NCBI RefSeq assembly: GCF_032854445.1
Contig: NC_088299.1
Coordinates: forward strand, 10,595,608 to 10,659,607
DNA from: Liolophura sinensis
Lineage: Eukaryota; Mollusca; Polyplacophora; Chitonida; Chitonidae
Reading direction: 5' to 3'
Length of the DNA: 64,000 nt
The notes under the pieces were generated by a model, which was not told where the DNA came from, did not search any database, and saw nothing but the letters and a program-made list of their open reading frames with translations. A program made the translations under genes and the position numbers. Every line of letters begins with the position of its first letter. The first letter of the stretch is position 1. Positions 33,575-51,411 of the stretch are shown here, piece after piece.

Positions 33575-35633
33575 GGGATCCCGTTCTCCGAACGGGATAC
33601 CTATTGTTATTGTTCTGTTTTTTCTTATTATTATTATTATTATTTTTTTTTCACCGACTTTGTGAGCAGCAGAACTCAAACACCGTTCAACATAGAGGTC
33701 TCAAATTTTGTACACACAATCTGGCGTAGATTTTCCAGGGGTATATTTTTTGTTTTTTTCTTAAGTCACGTGGTTCGGCCGCCATATTGGATTTTGTGTA
33801 AAATCTTTAAAAATCTTCTTCTCCAGAACCACTGAACCGATCGTTTTCAAATTCGACATGCAGTTAGTAGGTCACGAGTTCTTTAAAGTTTGCGAAAATA
33901 GTTCACTTCCGGTCAAAATTCTGGAAGCTCGCTATTGGTCGAATTTGTGACGTCACAAAAAGTTCTCAAAGTTCATTTGTTCTGAACGTATTCTGATGTA
34001 TCTTGAGCTGCTGATTCTGAATCTGCTTGTATTTTTTTGGTATCTTTAAAACTTTTTGAGATATGAGCAAAAAACTCAAAAAAGTGACGTAAGTTCAATG
34101 ACCTGTAACTCGAGAACTATGGCAGCTAGAAATGTGCAACCTGCACGAAATTGTAGCCCAAGACATGCTCTTTCGAGCATTCGTCAACGGATTTCAGCTC
34201 CGATCAATAGTTTTTTCGGTAGAGGCGTTTAAATGACAACACCGTTTTTTGTTTAGAAAAGATTGGAATCCTATTGATTTAACATGGAGTTAGATGGGGA
34301 CTGGACTGGGTTTGTAGTATTTGACCTGATGCTTTCGCCTACACTGTCCGTGATCTCCTGAAACGGTTGTAGGATGACATTGATTCCAGTTCCCATCTAA
34401 CTCCAGTATTCTATTAGATGGCGTAGATATCTAACTACAACAGCAAACGACGTGGACCTGTAAAAGTTAGCTTTGTTTTGCGCAGACCTTGTCCTCTTTA
34501 CTATACGTTAAACAGGCCAGGGAGATTGACAGATATGGATATGTGCCCTGGTCCAAGTGCTGACTTTCTAACGATGGCCGAGCTATCAGTGGAGCAGTGA
34601 GTCCGTGCATGGCAGGTCGTGGATTGAGATGTGAATGTACAAACTTGCTGTTACACTGGTCGTGTTTTTGCCTTATTTCTTACAAATAGCGGACTAAGTC
34701 TGCCAAGAAACGACCGTTTTTCACTGGGCACAGCGTAGCATCATTAGGGTCGCCGATCTATTCGAGGGAATACAAATGACCGCCCGACTGCCTCAGTGAC
34801 AAACGGTGTAAGGTCGCATGGAAACATTGAAAGCCGTGTATGTGAAACATGTGTCCTTCGAACACAAAACATGAAGGGGAAAACGTCATCGATCCGATCC
34901 GGGATCCCGGCCTAGGATCTGCTATTCGCAGATCCATTCTAGTTATTATTATTATTATTCAAGTATGCAGATGACACAGCTGTTCCGTCAGTTACAGGAT
35001 GTCTTCCCCGTCACAGACGACTGGTGAGCATCATTAAGATAATATGTAGCCGAGGTGACTGATTCCTGGGAAATATTACATGCGTTCATTAAATGAATTA
35101 CATACCACGTTCACTTCACTACCGGTAAGCGACATCTGGTAGATTATAAACTTTATATCAGATTTGTCTTTGTACATCGGCCTTATCTGCGTCTTTATTT
35201 GATGGACCAATCCCTGAACAGCTAGGAAATCATCGGACGTTACAGCCGTGACGATTGGTGGAAAGGCGTCTTTCGTAGTTTCCGATAAAGAGTTCCGCAC
35301 TTCCGCGCTTTCTTGCTTTGGCCGTTTCTTGGCACTCAGGCCCAAGGCTGGCAGGATCGACCAGGCGTCTCCTTTTGGAACGTCTTGCAGCCGGTCAAAA
35401 TTTTCGGTGGGATCTTCGCTGAACTCTCCTTCGCAAAATCCTTGTAAATCGGAATCGTCAAGTCGCATATAGATCAATCCATAGATCACGCCTCTGTACA
35501 TGGCCCAAGCTAAGAACATCCACAAAATACAAGAGCCCGCCAAGTACATCCAGGGCACAGGCATTTTACGCTTAAGTTCCGCCATCTTGTCATAGTAGGC
35601 ATACTCGGGACTAGACTGTTTCTTTACCTGCAT
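29001..35633 (-). CDS. DUF1647-like (glycosyltransferase-like) membrane protein, three exons
   Basis: Exons are 35633-35109, 32379-32275 and 29651-29001, all joined in phase 0, giving 426 residues and a TGA stop. Residues 1-27 are short and basic, and 28-50 form a hydrophobic segment, as in a type II Golgi protein. A low-complexity acidic stalk follows. The family domain begins at PPIVTAVTSDDF (125-136). Exon 2 supplies a C-x-C motif and the FPTHV and SWKAVLIQ stretches. Exon 3 gives EFGSVLWMDPSSR, where D-x-S stands in the DxD-like position (D223), and GCHRYDQSAL (332-341). A second hydrophobic segment lies at 388-411, followed by a basic tail. The family assignment is from memory of invertebrate homologues, and the enzyme activity is inferred. 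The start is uncertain: the ATG at 35633 overlaps an acceptor-like cag, Met17 has a better context, and an upstream exon is possible. Confidence 0.7.
29841..29985. mobile_element. Small palindromic MITE-like element
   Basis: Arms ctaattcgactcagaa (29841) and ttctgagtcgaattag (ending 29985) are exact inverted repeats of at least 16 bp, with partial pairing further in. The core is about 110 bp and has no ORF. It lies in intron 2 of the DUF1647-like gene, 190 bp from exon 3. Confidence 0.5.
30590..30745 (-). repeat. Dispersed retroelement-like repeat, copy D (fragment)
   Basis: Contains gggtcaataatcgcaagacc and atttccaaacaatattcaac, matching the cttgcgattattgac end of copies A and C. It lies in intron 2 of the DUF1647-like gene. 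Confidence 0.45.
32998..33244 (-). mobile_element. Meta-type SINE, diverged full length
   Basis: Tail gattggtgttttgcgccgta, body, and head gctaaccattaggtcatgaa are all present. Confidence 0.75.
33536..33660. repeat. (TTA)n tracts at the left end of the Helitron-like element
   Basis: One TTA array lies at 33536-33574 and another just inside the element at about 33626-33645. A third attatt array follows the right end at 34943-34960. Confidence 0.85.
33574..34942 (+). mobile_element. Helitron-like non-autonomous element
   Basis: The right end has an 8-bp stem hairpin (34915-34935), then 3 nt, then CTAG, the CTRR-type Helitron terminus, followed by T. The left end has a 9-bp palindrome (33578-33598). 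Both ends sit in TTA-repeat sequence, consistent with insertion into an AT target. No RepHel coding is visible. A canonical 5' TC was not identified, so the exact left edge is uncertain. It lies in the first intron of the DUF1647-like gene. Confidence 0.55.
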
Positions 35634-35660
35634 GAATAGATATAAATACACGCTTCTACA

Positions 35661-35960
35661 TTAACAAAGCAGCTCAGAACGTTATAGATACAGGGTTTTA
35701 CAGTAACAAAGCAGCATATAGACAAAGGTGCGGGGTTTTACGGACATAAAGAAGCATATAGATAAAGATGTGGGGTTTTACAGACACAAAGCAGCTTATA
35801 GATATAGCTGTGGGGTTTTACAGTAACAAAGCAGCACATAAATAAAGATGCGGGGTTTTACAGTAACAAAGCGGCATATGGATAAAGATGCGGGGTTTTA
35901 CAGTAACAAAGTAGCCCATAGATATAGATGCGGGGTTTTACAGTAAAAAGCAGCATGCAT
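35661..35960. repeat. 40-bp minisatellite, about seven units
   Basis: Unit cagtaacaaagcagcatata plus gataaagatgcggggtttta. It begins about 30 bp upstream of the first identified exon of the DUF1647-like gene. Confidence 0.92.
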
Positions 35961-36802
35961 AAATACAGTATTTCAAATTTAAAACTGTAGCTTTGACTTT
36001 TTGCACAGTTATTAATTTTACGCGTTCAATACTGATAATCGCGGTGAGAGATTCAGCCAATTGGGGACGTCCAATTGCTTTGCGTGGACTGATATTAGGT
36101 CACCAGTTCTAAACGCGATCAGCGCATCTGTATGACTTTTATAAATCAATACAAAATGGAGTGATAACGATTAGAAATTACTGAACTATCCATACTGAAC
36201 AAAGAAACTGTATGCAGATTCTTCCACCATGCAAGCCTAGTGAATTAAGCACGCTATTATAAGGGAAATAACTTAATCACTGCCACTCACATGCTGTCAG
36301 TCTTGGAGTGCAGGGTGTTTCGATGTAAATTGTACAACCAAAATGAATAAAAATACAATATCTGGATTTAATAATATGTATCAGTTTAATTCGCACGATA
36401 TTTCGCAGAAATTTAAGGCAAGCCATTTTGTAAGTACTGTATTATGACATTTAGGTTGGTGTTCTAAAGGATAGGCCAATCTTGTACGTACTGTAATGTG
36501 ACATATAGGTTGATTTCCTCAAGGATATTCTCATATGATTGGTCTTGCATAACAGTTTTAACGGTTAAAGTAACTCAAAACAGTTAGTTTGTTTTATGAT
36601 AAAAAGCATCAACCTGCACATTCTTGTTTAACACAAAGTATGAATAACTATGTTGATGACGTTTTGTCTTGCTCCCACATCTTCATTCTGATCTTTTTCA
36701 AAGTTCATTGCTGGCTTTATAGTTTCGACTACAAATGATAGATCGCATATTCAGGGTAGTCGTGGAATATATATTAAGATAATATTGTATATATATGTAT
36801 CT

Positions 36803-36900
36803 ATGTTTGGGCTTTAACGTCGTACTTAACAATTTTCTGTCACATGACGTGAGGTGTGTGTACATATACTGTGTCTTGTTGTTGCAGGGCAATTCCATGC
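36803..36900 (+). repeat. 5' fragment of the aacgtcgtact repeat family
   Basis: Shares gggctttaacgtcgtactta, caattttctgtcacatgacg and the ttgttgcagggca stretch with the family copy at 3842-4075. Confidence 0.45.
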
Positions 36901-37204
36901 CGGCGTAATATTGGGTATCGCATGTAAGTTATATTAGCTTTTCACCATTATGTTTAATTTATATGAATCTTAAAGAACATATTGATTGGAGGGGGGGGGG
37001 GGCAGATATACATGATTGCAATTGCACATGAACGATTTATAAAATACACGAGTAGTGTAACTTCAAAAAACGAAAGGCTCATTTTGACTTCATCAGAACT
37101 CAATTCCATAATGAACTTTACAGTCAAAGCCACAAAATGCAGACGTGATGTTAAATCAACACAAAGTGTAGAGACAGGATCTGTATCGTATGTTGTGCAG
37201 CGAA

Positions 37205-37410
37205 TGCGACCAATGCGGTCGCTGTAAGTTCAGCGACCGCTCATGCTGGCTTCCTCTCCGGCCGTAAGTGGGAAGGTCTGCCAGCAACTTGCGGATGGCC
37301 GTGGGTTTTCCCAAGGCTCTGCCCGGTTTCCTCCCACCATAATGCTGGCCACCGTCGTATAAGTGAAATATTCTTGAGTACGGCGCAAAACACAAATCAA
37401 ATAAATCAAA
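37205..37410 (+). mobile_element. Meta-type SINE, 5' truncated
   Basis: Starts in the B-box region (gcggtcgctgtaagttcag) and runs through the tail gtgaaatattcttgagtacg to caaataaatcaaat. Confidence 0.8.
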
Positions 37411-38852
37411 TATATCGTACGTTGATTGAACACTTAATCTGTGGACTAATCAGTGGAACATAAGGGTTTTGATATATGAAATATATAGTAATATTGTAAC
37501 TTCACTCACCACAGACATCGTCCTGTCTTATTACTGTATACAAGATATTGCCTATAACTTAAACATAGGCCTTCTTCCACCCAGTTGCATGTAAGCTCCA
37601 CAAAGATATTTCCAACTTGATACTCATGTGTGCCAAGTTTAATTCTGGTACATGAACAAAACGCCCCGGGTTGGCTTATAGTGTTGCGTGAAGTTGGAAC
37701 ACGTCAGTTCACGAATAGAGGCATGACTGGGCAGGTATGGGGTAGAACGACTAATTACGGCGTGTTAACAACACGTATGTCGTCATAGAGATAGCAGTTG
37801 GCCTGTGTAAGTGTCCCGGATCAGGCGGCCAGCCGTCAAAGTCAAGGTCAGCCGTCACGGTCCTTTGATATGGCCACTCCTCACCACAGGCGATTCTACA
37901 ATAGTGGGGCTTGACACGTTACTCAAAAGCAAGTGTTTCGGGCTTGCGGAATTATGTTAGCTCAGCAGGTAAGTTGACGGGGGGTTGGGGATAAGGGTAC
38001 AATCTGGGTAGAGTATAAGCCGAAACAAAGACTTCTCACCATGTCTGTTTATTAAATAATTTATTTACACCTATGAATATATTAACGTATTTATTAACTG
38101 ATATTCTGAGAACTGATCTTAACACATGCATACATGCATAAAACACGCATCCAGAGTAAGGGACGACAATGACAATTTGTGTGCCAACTGGTCCAACATC
38201 AAAATGTGTATGGAATGCTTGAAGGAGGAAAAAAAAAGTACAAAGCTAACATCTTCTTAAGAAAGACCATTTTGTATCCAAAAATAGGAGACCTGTCTTT
38301 TTGTTTTGGGTGATTTGTCACCTAATTATATGAATTTAAGAAGTTCTGTTCTAGGGTGGGATTTTTCAGGCCATGTGATATAATGCTCTTTTTTTTTTTT
38401 TGGTTGCTTTGTTATGTTTTGTTTTCTTTTGTTTTTTTTTTCATCATTACTGGTACCTGTTAGTTACCTATAACATTACAGGACAGGTTTCACAACAGTG
38501 CGGTTTCAGGTGAAAATATGACTCACATCATAACACATGTAACAAAATATGGACCACGTGTCCATTTTATAATATGAAGATTTACCTGCACTTTTCTCGA
38601 AAAAAAAAATAAATAAATAAATACCGGCGGGCGTATTTCAGGCGCAGTTCTTCATGATCACTCTGGTCATTCTTGGTTCATTTGTCCCAATTTAAAAATA
38701 TGGCAACAACAGGTATTTGTTAAAACTTAATTCTCTTAATATTCAAGACACGGGAAGAAACTGTCTCCATAATCTTCGTTAAAGATCACTTCCATACAAC
38801 TTGATTGAAGGTTTGTTTGCCCCGCGCGCACGGGTTTCCTCATATCATTATG

Positions 38853-38920
38853 CCGGGGACACAACAGGCGGATTTTTACGCTTGGTGGGACAAACTTAAT
38901 CGCTCGCTAAAGGCTTTCTT
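38853..38920 (+). mobile_element. Fragment of the 48.2-kb MITE family
   Basis: The stretch starting ggggacacaacaggcggatt and continuing through acaaacttaatcgctcgc matches the left end of the 48247-48607 element. The rest is absent or unrecognisable; degenerate SINE tail sequence follows. Confidence 0.5.
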
Positions 38921-39356
38921 GGGTTTCCCCCACTCGTAAACCTGATCGGCGTTGCAAACGTGGAAAATTCTTCTGGATGGCATGCTCAAAAATTTTCCAC
39001 TATTCCAACGGCGGCCAGGTTTATGAGTGTAGTGGAAATAAAGACAGAAGAAAGTCACGTGACTGGATCTGCCTCATCAGATAAACAAACATAAATGTTG
39101 TTCGAGACATCCAACTGATTTAACTCGCTTCAAACAATATTTCGGTCAATTCACATCGGTGTTTCCCTTGTAGCAAGCCTGTCTCAATGCTGGAAATAGT
39201 GTATCACTAAAACACCACGCCGTATTCAAGCACCGGACGCAACGCCTAATACGGTCACCAAGTACCGATACTGGACCAAAGATAAAGAAGTTCCTCGACC
39301 AGCATTGTCAATTTAAGACCTTTGACATAAGTGAGAGGCAAGAGACCCAACTTGGA

Positions 39357-39592
39357 ATTGATTTATTTGATTGGTGTTCTATGCCCTACTTAAGAATATT
39401 TCACTTATAACACGTCGGCCAGCAATTATGGTGGGAGGGAACCAGGCAGTGCATAGGGGGAACACACGACCATTCGCAAGTTGCTGCGATCTTTCCATAT
39501 ACGGCCGGATAGGAAGTCAGCAAGAGCGATTGCATTGTTGAGAGGCTCCTGGGTCATTGCGCCGTGCTGGCGTGCTAATTACCTCCGCCCCA
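39357..39592 (-). mobile_element. Meta-type SINE, near full length
   Basis: Tail tttatttgattggtgttcta, body, and head gggtcattgcgccgtgctgg. Confidence 0.75.
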
Positions 39593-40662
39593 ACTTGGGC
39601 TTAATGGAAACTTGTGAAGGTAACAAATATTACCAAAAACAAAAAAAACAAAAAAAAAACAAATTCAGTCTGAGCCATTTATTTCTCCACAAGTTTCTAA
39701 ATCGTGTATCCTTGCTAATAACTTAGCCAAACATTGTGTACTATTTAGTTTTTATCACCGAGAAGAAATCTCTAGGGATGTATTCACATTTTGTCCTTTC
39801 ATATTATCATCAATGTAATACTTGTCTTACGATACCCTTATGTTCCTAGATATATTCCAGTTCCTAATGCGTCAATTCAGGACTTCGAAAGACCACTACA
39901 TAAATACTATTTAGGATTCGATATTAACACTGCGTGTTTACCTGTATGGCAACAATCCAAATTTTTCGACAAACAAAATGACATGGATGATGAAGTCTGT
40001 TTGAGATACCAAATCAGGGGAAGAGCAAAGTTTAGCGGTCCACCAGCAACTTCATTGTACTGAAACTGGTCACATGGTGGATGATATGACGTCAGTCCAT
40101 TCAAGAATCTGCTTTTCACAATTAGCATCAGAAAAGCGGGTCTACCACATGATAATCAAGAAAAATTCCCACAAACCCCTAAACTTCACACCTCCTTGAA
40201 GGTCACAGGTTTTAAATAGTACCTTCTTTCTGTCACATTCCAAGCTCACAAAAAAAATCCGGGACAACTTCCACGTTACTGACTTCCACAGAACTTCATA
40301 CATCAATATTTGTTTGACTCACTTAATAAATCAGGCACCTTTCTTAGATCAAATAATGCCACAGAAGTAAAACTAAATTCAGATGGAAAACCTGTGGTAT
40401 GACTTCAGCATAAATATCCATCATGATTCAAGGAGAAAATGCTGAAAAATCTTTCATCCATTAGAAATCAGCAAAAAATAAAATAGTATGCTTTAAAAAA
40501 AATCCCTTAACAAGTAGCACATATTAGTAAAATTACGAAGCACTAACAAAACAGCGACTATTGATGTATTGAGTAGTAGTGACAAAACACTGTACAGCTT
40601 TCTGCATGGTCTGTTCACTCGCTCATCCTTGGCAAACAGAATGTCCTGTGCAGAAAAAGGAT

Positions 40663-46863
<6,201 letters not shown>

Positions 46864-46889
<26 letters not shown>

Positions 46890-49310
46890 GGTGAAATGTG
46901 TCAAGTTTTATCTGTGGAATACAAAAACACAAATTTATGTCTAAGCTCTTAATAATGAAAGATAACACGTTTACACGTCAATATGAATTACCATGCATTC
47001 AGTAGGTTTAAAAGTAACGGAAATCTAACCTTAAATTCAAAGGTTAAAAAACAAGTAGAAGCCTTGACAGTACGCACTGACATTATCCATTTCAGCACAG
47101 GAAAGTCAGAAGTAAAAATTAGTGGCCTTTAGGTTTAACGTTTGCAAAGGTGAGGAAAAGGTACATTAGTCACGTAAGGCAGGTTATCGGATACACTGGA
47201 GTTCACGGGTCAGTCCTTTCATTTTGAATTAAATTCACACTGAGAAGCAGAATTTCGCTTTACACAAATTATATCCTTGGAAAAGCAAGAGAACAGAACC
47301 GGTCCATTAACCCGAACTTAAAATAAATCCTGCAGACTACATGCAGTAGAGACATCCTCCTCTATTAAGGACTGAAGCCACGAAGGTAGACAAATGTGTT
47401 CATGATTTCTCAAGGTAAGAAAGTGACAAATTGTCCACTGAATTCTTCAGTCCTTTCAGCTCCTTTACTTGGTACAACAGTAATGTACAAACAAGCCCTT
47501 GTTTGTTTTTAAGGGAGATCCTGAACTAATGCCTGGTTAACTTCGAAACTCTCCATTAATCATTTCCAGAAGGCCCACCTGTCCTATACAAAACACGTAT
47601 AAAACAAATGTGGCTTTCACATGGGAGAGTGACCGCAGGCATGCCATGAGAGGAAATTCGGTAGAGCCGTATTGAAATATACTGCTGTTTAAAGGTGAAT
47701 TTTAAGACTACATGTAACTTTCTTCCACAAGATGCCTTGAGGAATAGCTTGGCACAATTTTAACTACAAAACACAACAAAAAGTTGAAAGACAACCAGTG
47801 TGATTTTTGCCCAATACTGCCCCCCTGTGAACTACTGTCTGTGTTGCCCGGAAATATGATTCATATCAAAAATCAATTGTTTAAATGGTGCAAATCTCTT
47901 TTTGTAATTTGCTTTGCTCCTGAGGAGCTTAATGCCTTTTCCAGCCCTGTGTTTCACTTCCCTGAATAACATACATCTTTCTGATCATGATATGAATTCC
48001 TTTGTCGCTAATTTGAGACTATGGACCCATGCATGAAGTGAACAAAAATTTATGAAAAGGGTTTTCTCCTAATCACTGGGCTAAAAATTTGCTGGTTTTT
48101 AGATGAATACCACGTTCATAAATAAAATTTATAATTTTTCTGTCCTCTCACTGTATCAAAATGATTATCTAGAGATCGTCAATTCCAACAGAAACAAAAC
48201 AAGGAAAGGAATTTAGTGGTTTGTTTCACATGACAAAAACCTAAAGCGGGGAACACACTAGGTGGACTTTTTCCGCTTGTAGGGATGAACTTAATCCCTC
48301 GCGAAATATTCTGTCAATATTACAAGCACAATTTCAGACAAACTAGGTGGATTTTTCTGTTGATCGTTGTCAGTAGATCATGTCATGTGACCTATTAAAC
48401 CATGTGACACAAAACAAAATGTCACAGGTCAACACAATTTGGTGCACAAACACACTCATATATTTCTTCGCTAGTGTCTGACATGTTGATGCAAGCGAAT
48501 TTCAGGGCCGACAAGATCGCCAGCAAAATACCCTGCGTGGACACATTAGGCGGATTTTTAGAAATTCACAAAATACGTGCGGAAAAATCCATCTAGTGTG
48601 TCCCCTGCTCAACAGTAAGGGCCAAACGTTTTAGTAAGATGCCTGACAGTCTACTTCTATTTTCCTTATATCTTTTTGTATAGGCTACAAGGCTACCCTG
48701 GTGAAGTAGGCAGCTACCTGCTCATTTCCCCAGAAAAGCAGCAACCCTGCAGGTTGCTGGCAACTGCCTCCAAATGAACCGCCGATCTTGTAACAAGGAG
48801 GTTGTTACAGTCATACGAGCGACCTTGACAGAGCTGGATATTATTTCTCAAGGTCAACTACAAGCACACAGGTCAGGTACAATATCAGTGGTTATCTTGC
48901 TCTTATAAGATTGATGCGCTCAGCTTGTTGGCGCGATGTCCACGCTTGGACCCACAAATAACCGTCTTACCACAAAAATTACCCACTCTACCATCATTTT
49001 TATACCAATTCGTCAAAATTCACCCAAATCTTTAGCAGACATGTCACGATGGAATTCGCTTCGCCTGCCAATCGCTTTCAGCCTTCATTATATCGAAATG
49101 TAATGTGCACTATTCATCAATGGAGTTTTTAAACAAAACAAAGATGATATCTTAAGAGATAACAAGCATCGAGATCGACAAATATCACATTACCTTCTTT
49201 TAAATTTACTTTTTCAACCTGACTACCTACCTACACGCGTGAATGGCAGACTGCTTACCCGGCGAGTGCCAATGTCATCCGTCCTGCGCACTGTAACACG
49301 TGCTGAGCTC
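46864..49310 (-). promoter_or_regulatory. Probable GAPDH 5' UTR exon, first intron and core promoter
   Basis: The ATG exon starts at an acceptor 22 nt upstream of the start codon (exon edge 46911), so a non-coding exon is expected. A good donor (gtaagc) occurs after 49259. Upstream of it, a tatat stretch at about 49330-49334 would place transcription start near 49300. The resulting intron of about 2.3 kb carries one MITE. This is inference from splice and TATA-like signals only. Confidence 0.4.
48247..48607. mobile_element. MITE with ~30-bp terminal inverted repeats
   Basis: The left end cggggaacacactaggtgga matches the inverse of the right end, cagggg/acacactagatgga, continuing into tttttccgc. 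Two internal copies of the ctaggtggattttt core occur near 48342 and 48545. There is no ORF. The ends resemble hAT termini, but no clear 8-bp target duplication was found. It sits in the probable first intron of GAPDH. Confidence 0.6.
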
Positions 49311-49975
49311 GGTCCAATTCCGTGTCGGATATATCCGTAAGAAATTAAGTGAGGGGTCAAGAGAGGGGAGTTTCCAGTGAAAATGCGGGGAACCAGCCAT
49401 GAGAAGGCAACTGAGATTGGCTGTCTCTGTAACAATGCTTGCATGTTGGGCTGGATACTGCAGTAACTTGTAAGGGTGAGCTGGCAAGAAAAACGCCCCG
49501 GGAGAGTCATTGTTTGAAGAAAAATACTGTGATGTTGCGTTATTTTTCCTGAGCAAAGTCAGATTTATTACGAAAATATCTTCCCAAAATCTTAATGAAA
49601 GAGTCTGTTATCAGTCAAAAGGTCCTGATATGTTCGGTAAATTCTCTGATGTCAGTACAGCCAGCTAGGCCAAATGTTTACACCCATGCAGGACGACGCT
49701 TGTGTCCACGAACAGCGACGTCGCCATGGTTGTTACGAAGACGTAGCGCTACGTGCGCTTTGTGAAACGGGCTTCTGGTCCCAACGTCTTCATGTTTAGG
49801 CCTGTTCTGGTCCCAATGTCAACATTATGGTGTTCGTTCCAAACATGTTTGTAGTTCTGGTTCCAGCGTATGTAACCGAAGTTTCGTTTACCAATAAAAC
49901 GAACAACATTGGAATTTAAGTGAAATCTTACTTAGATTGAACAAACACATACTACAGGTTTCATTTGTTGATTCT

Positions 49976-50203
49976 ATCTATTTATTTATTTGATTGGTGT
50001 TTTACGCCGTACTCAAGAATATTTCACTCATACGACGGCGGCCAGCATTATGGTGGATGGAAACCGGGCACAGTCCGGGGGAAACTTTCCCACGTACGGC
50101 CGGAGAGGAAGCCAGCATGAGCTGGACTTGAACTCACAGCGACCGCATTGGTGAGAGAATCCTGGGTCATTACGCTGCGCTAGCACGCTAACCAACTGAG
50201 CCT
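49976..50203 (-). mobile_element. Meta-type SINE, near full length with internal deletion
   Basis: An exceptionally well-preserved tail (ttttacgccgtactcaagaa) and head (gctaaccaactgagcc), with part of the body missing. Probably a young copy. Confidence 0.85.
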
Positions 50204-51204
50204 TGTTGATTCTATGACGATCACAGTGAACGATCCATGGCCTAATAATGACATTCACCATTTTATGTCCCACCAAAAGGCAAACCAATTTGCATACCGG
50301 GATGCATCTTCTCATCCATGCATATATATATAAACACAGATGCATATTAAGTTTCTCAATGCCGCACGTAGAAAAGCGACATTTTAGAAAATGAAGTACC
50401 GTAGGCCTACTTTTTAATTTAATTTTATAAAGCGTTTTTTTTATAAACCAGTCTTCGACAGGCTATTCGTGGATTCTCTCGCGCTCGATGTTGAATTATT
50501 TGGTACCTTATGTACAACCGAATCAACCAGCCACAGATACGTGGAAACGAAGCGATGTGGAAGGGAAATTACATCACCCCACAGTCCGAGGACAGCTTAA
50601 CTTCCCGTCTAACCTCCCGCCTAACGGCTTGGCTTTAACTTATTCTAGTCGGAGTGCCTTGATAGATTTCAAAAATATCACGAGTAAGTTCACGTTTTTA
50701 GAAACCGGTTTTATGCCAGCTTGCAGACCTCTTACGTCTTAATATATGAAAAGAGCTAGTGTTTACTTCTCCAATCAGCAGTTACTTTTGCCTCGTTCAT
50801 TCACCGAGATCTCTATTTCCGCAAAAAAGGTCTCACTTTAAAAACTGACTTCCCGTCTTAAAACACTTTTAAATGCGAAGCACTCTTCACACCAGAACAA
50901 GCAAAGTCATCGTGCGTTGTTAGCATGGCGCACGCAGTTCTATAGGCAGAGTTCTTGTATTATGCATCCGCTCACACACCAAGGTGCAAAATACACCTTG
51001 CAACGGTTACCACAGGTATAGGTATACCTGAAAACTTGGGATTCCTTCAAACAAAATCATTGGTCGCTGACGAGAAGGGTATAAATAAACCTGATAATGC
51101 AAGTCGGCCCACATTATTTACCATCTCTATATACAAACATTTTGAAGGAAACGTTCCCTTCGCCGTTTCATTTGCGCCGTTTGATTGCCACTTATTTTGT
51201 TTTG

Positions 51205-51411
51205 TCTATTTAGTACAGTACTTAGCAATATTTCATATACAATATCAATATTTTAGTGTGTGTAAACGGGGAAGCCCTCGAGCATGTGGCAACCCTTTCC
51301 ACATACGGCCGGAGAGGACGGCTATACGAGCTGGACTTGAACTCACAGCGACCGCAATGGTGAGAGGCCTCTGGGTCATTGTGCTGCGCTAATCACTCGG
51401 CCACAGAAGCT
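51205..51411 (-). mobile_element. Meta-type SINE, degraded tail
   Basis: Head and central region (acggccggagaggacggcta; gacttgaactcacagcgacc) are clear; the tail is only weakly recognisable. Confidence 0.65.

Larger units (their letters stand above)
35961..39356. other. Intergenic stretch between the DUF1647-like gene and GAPDH
   Basis: Holds the aacgtcgtact repeat fragment, a G-run near 36990, one SINE, a MITE fragment, T-runs near 38390-38440 and a degraded SINE tail near 38980. No coding exon was recognised. Confidence 0.45.
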
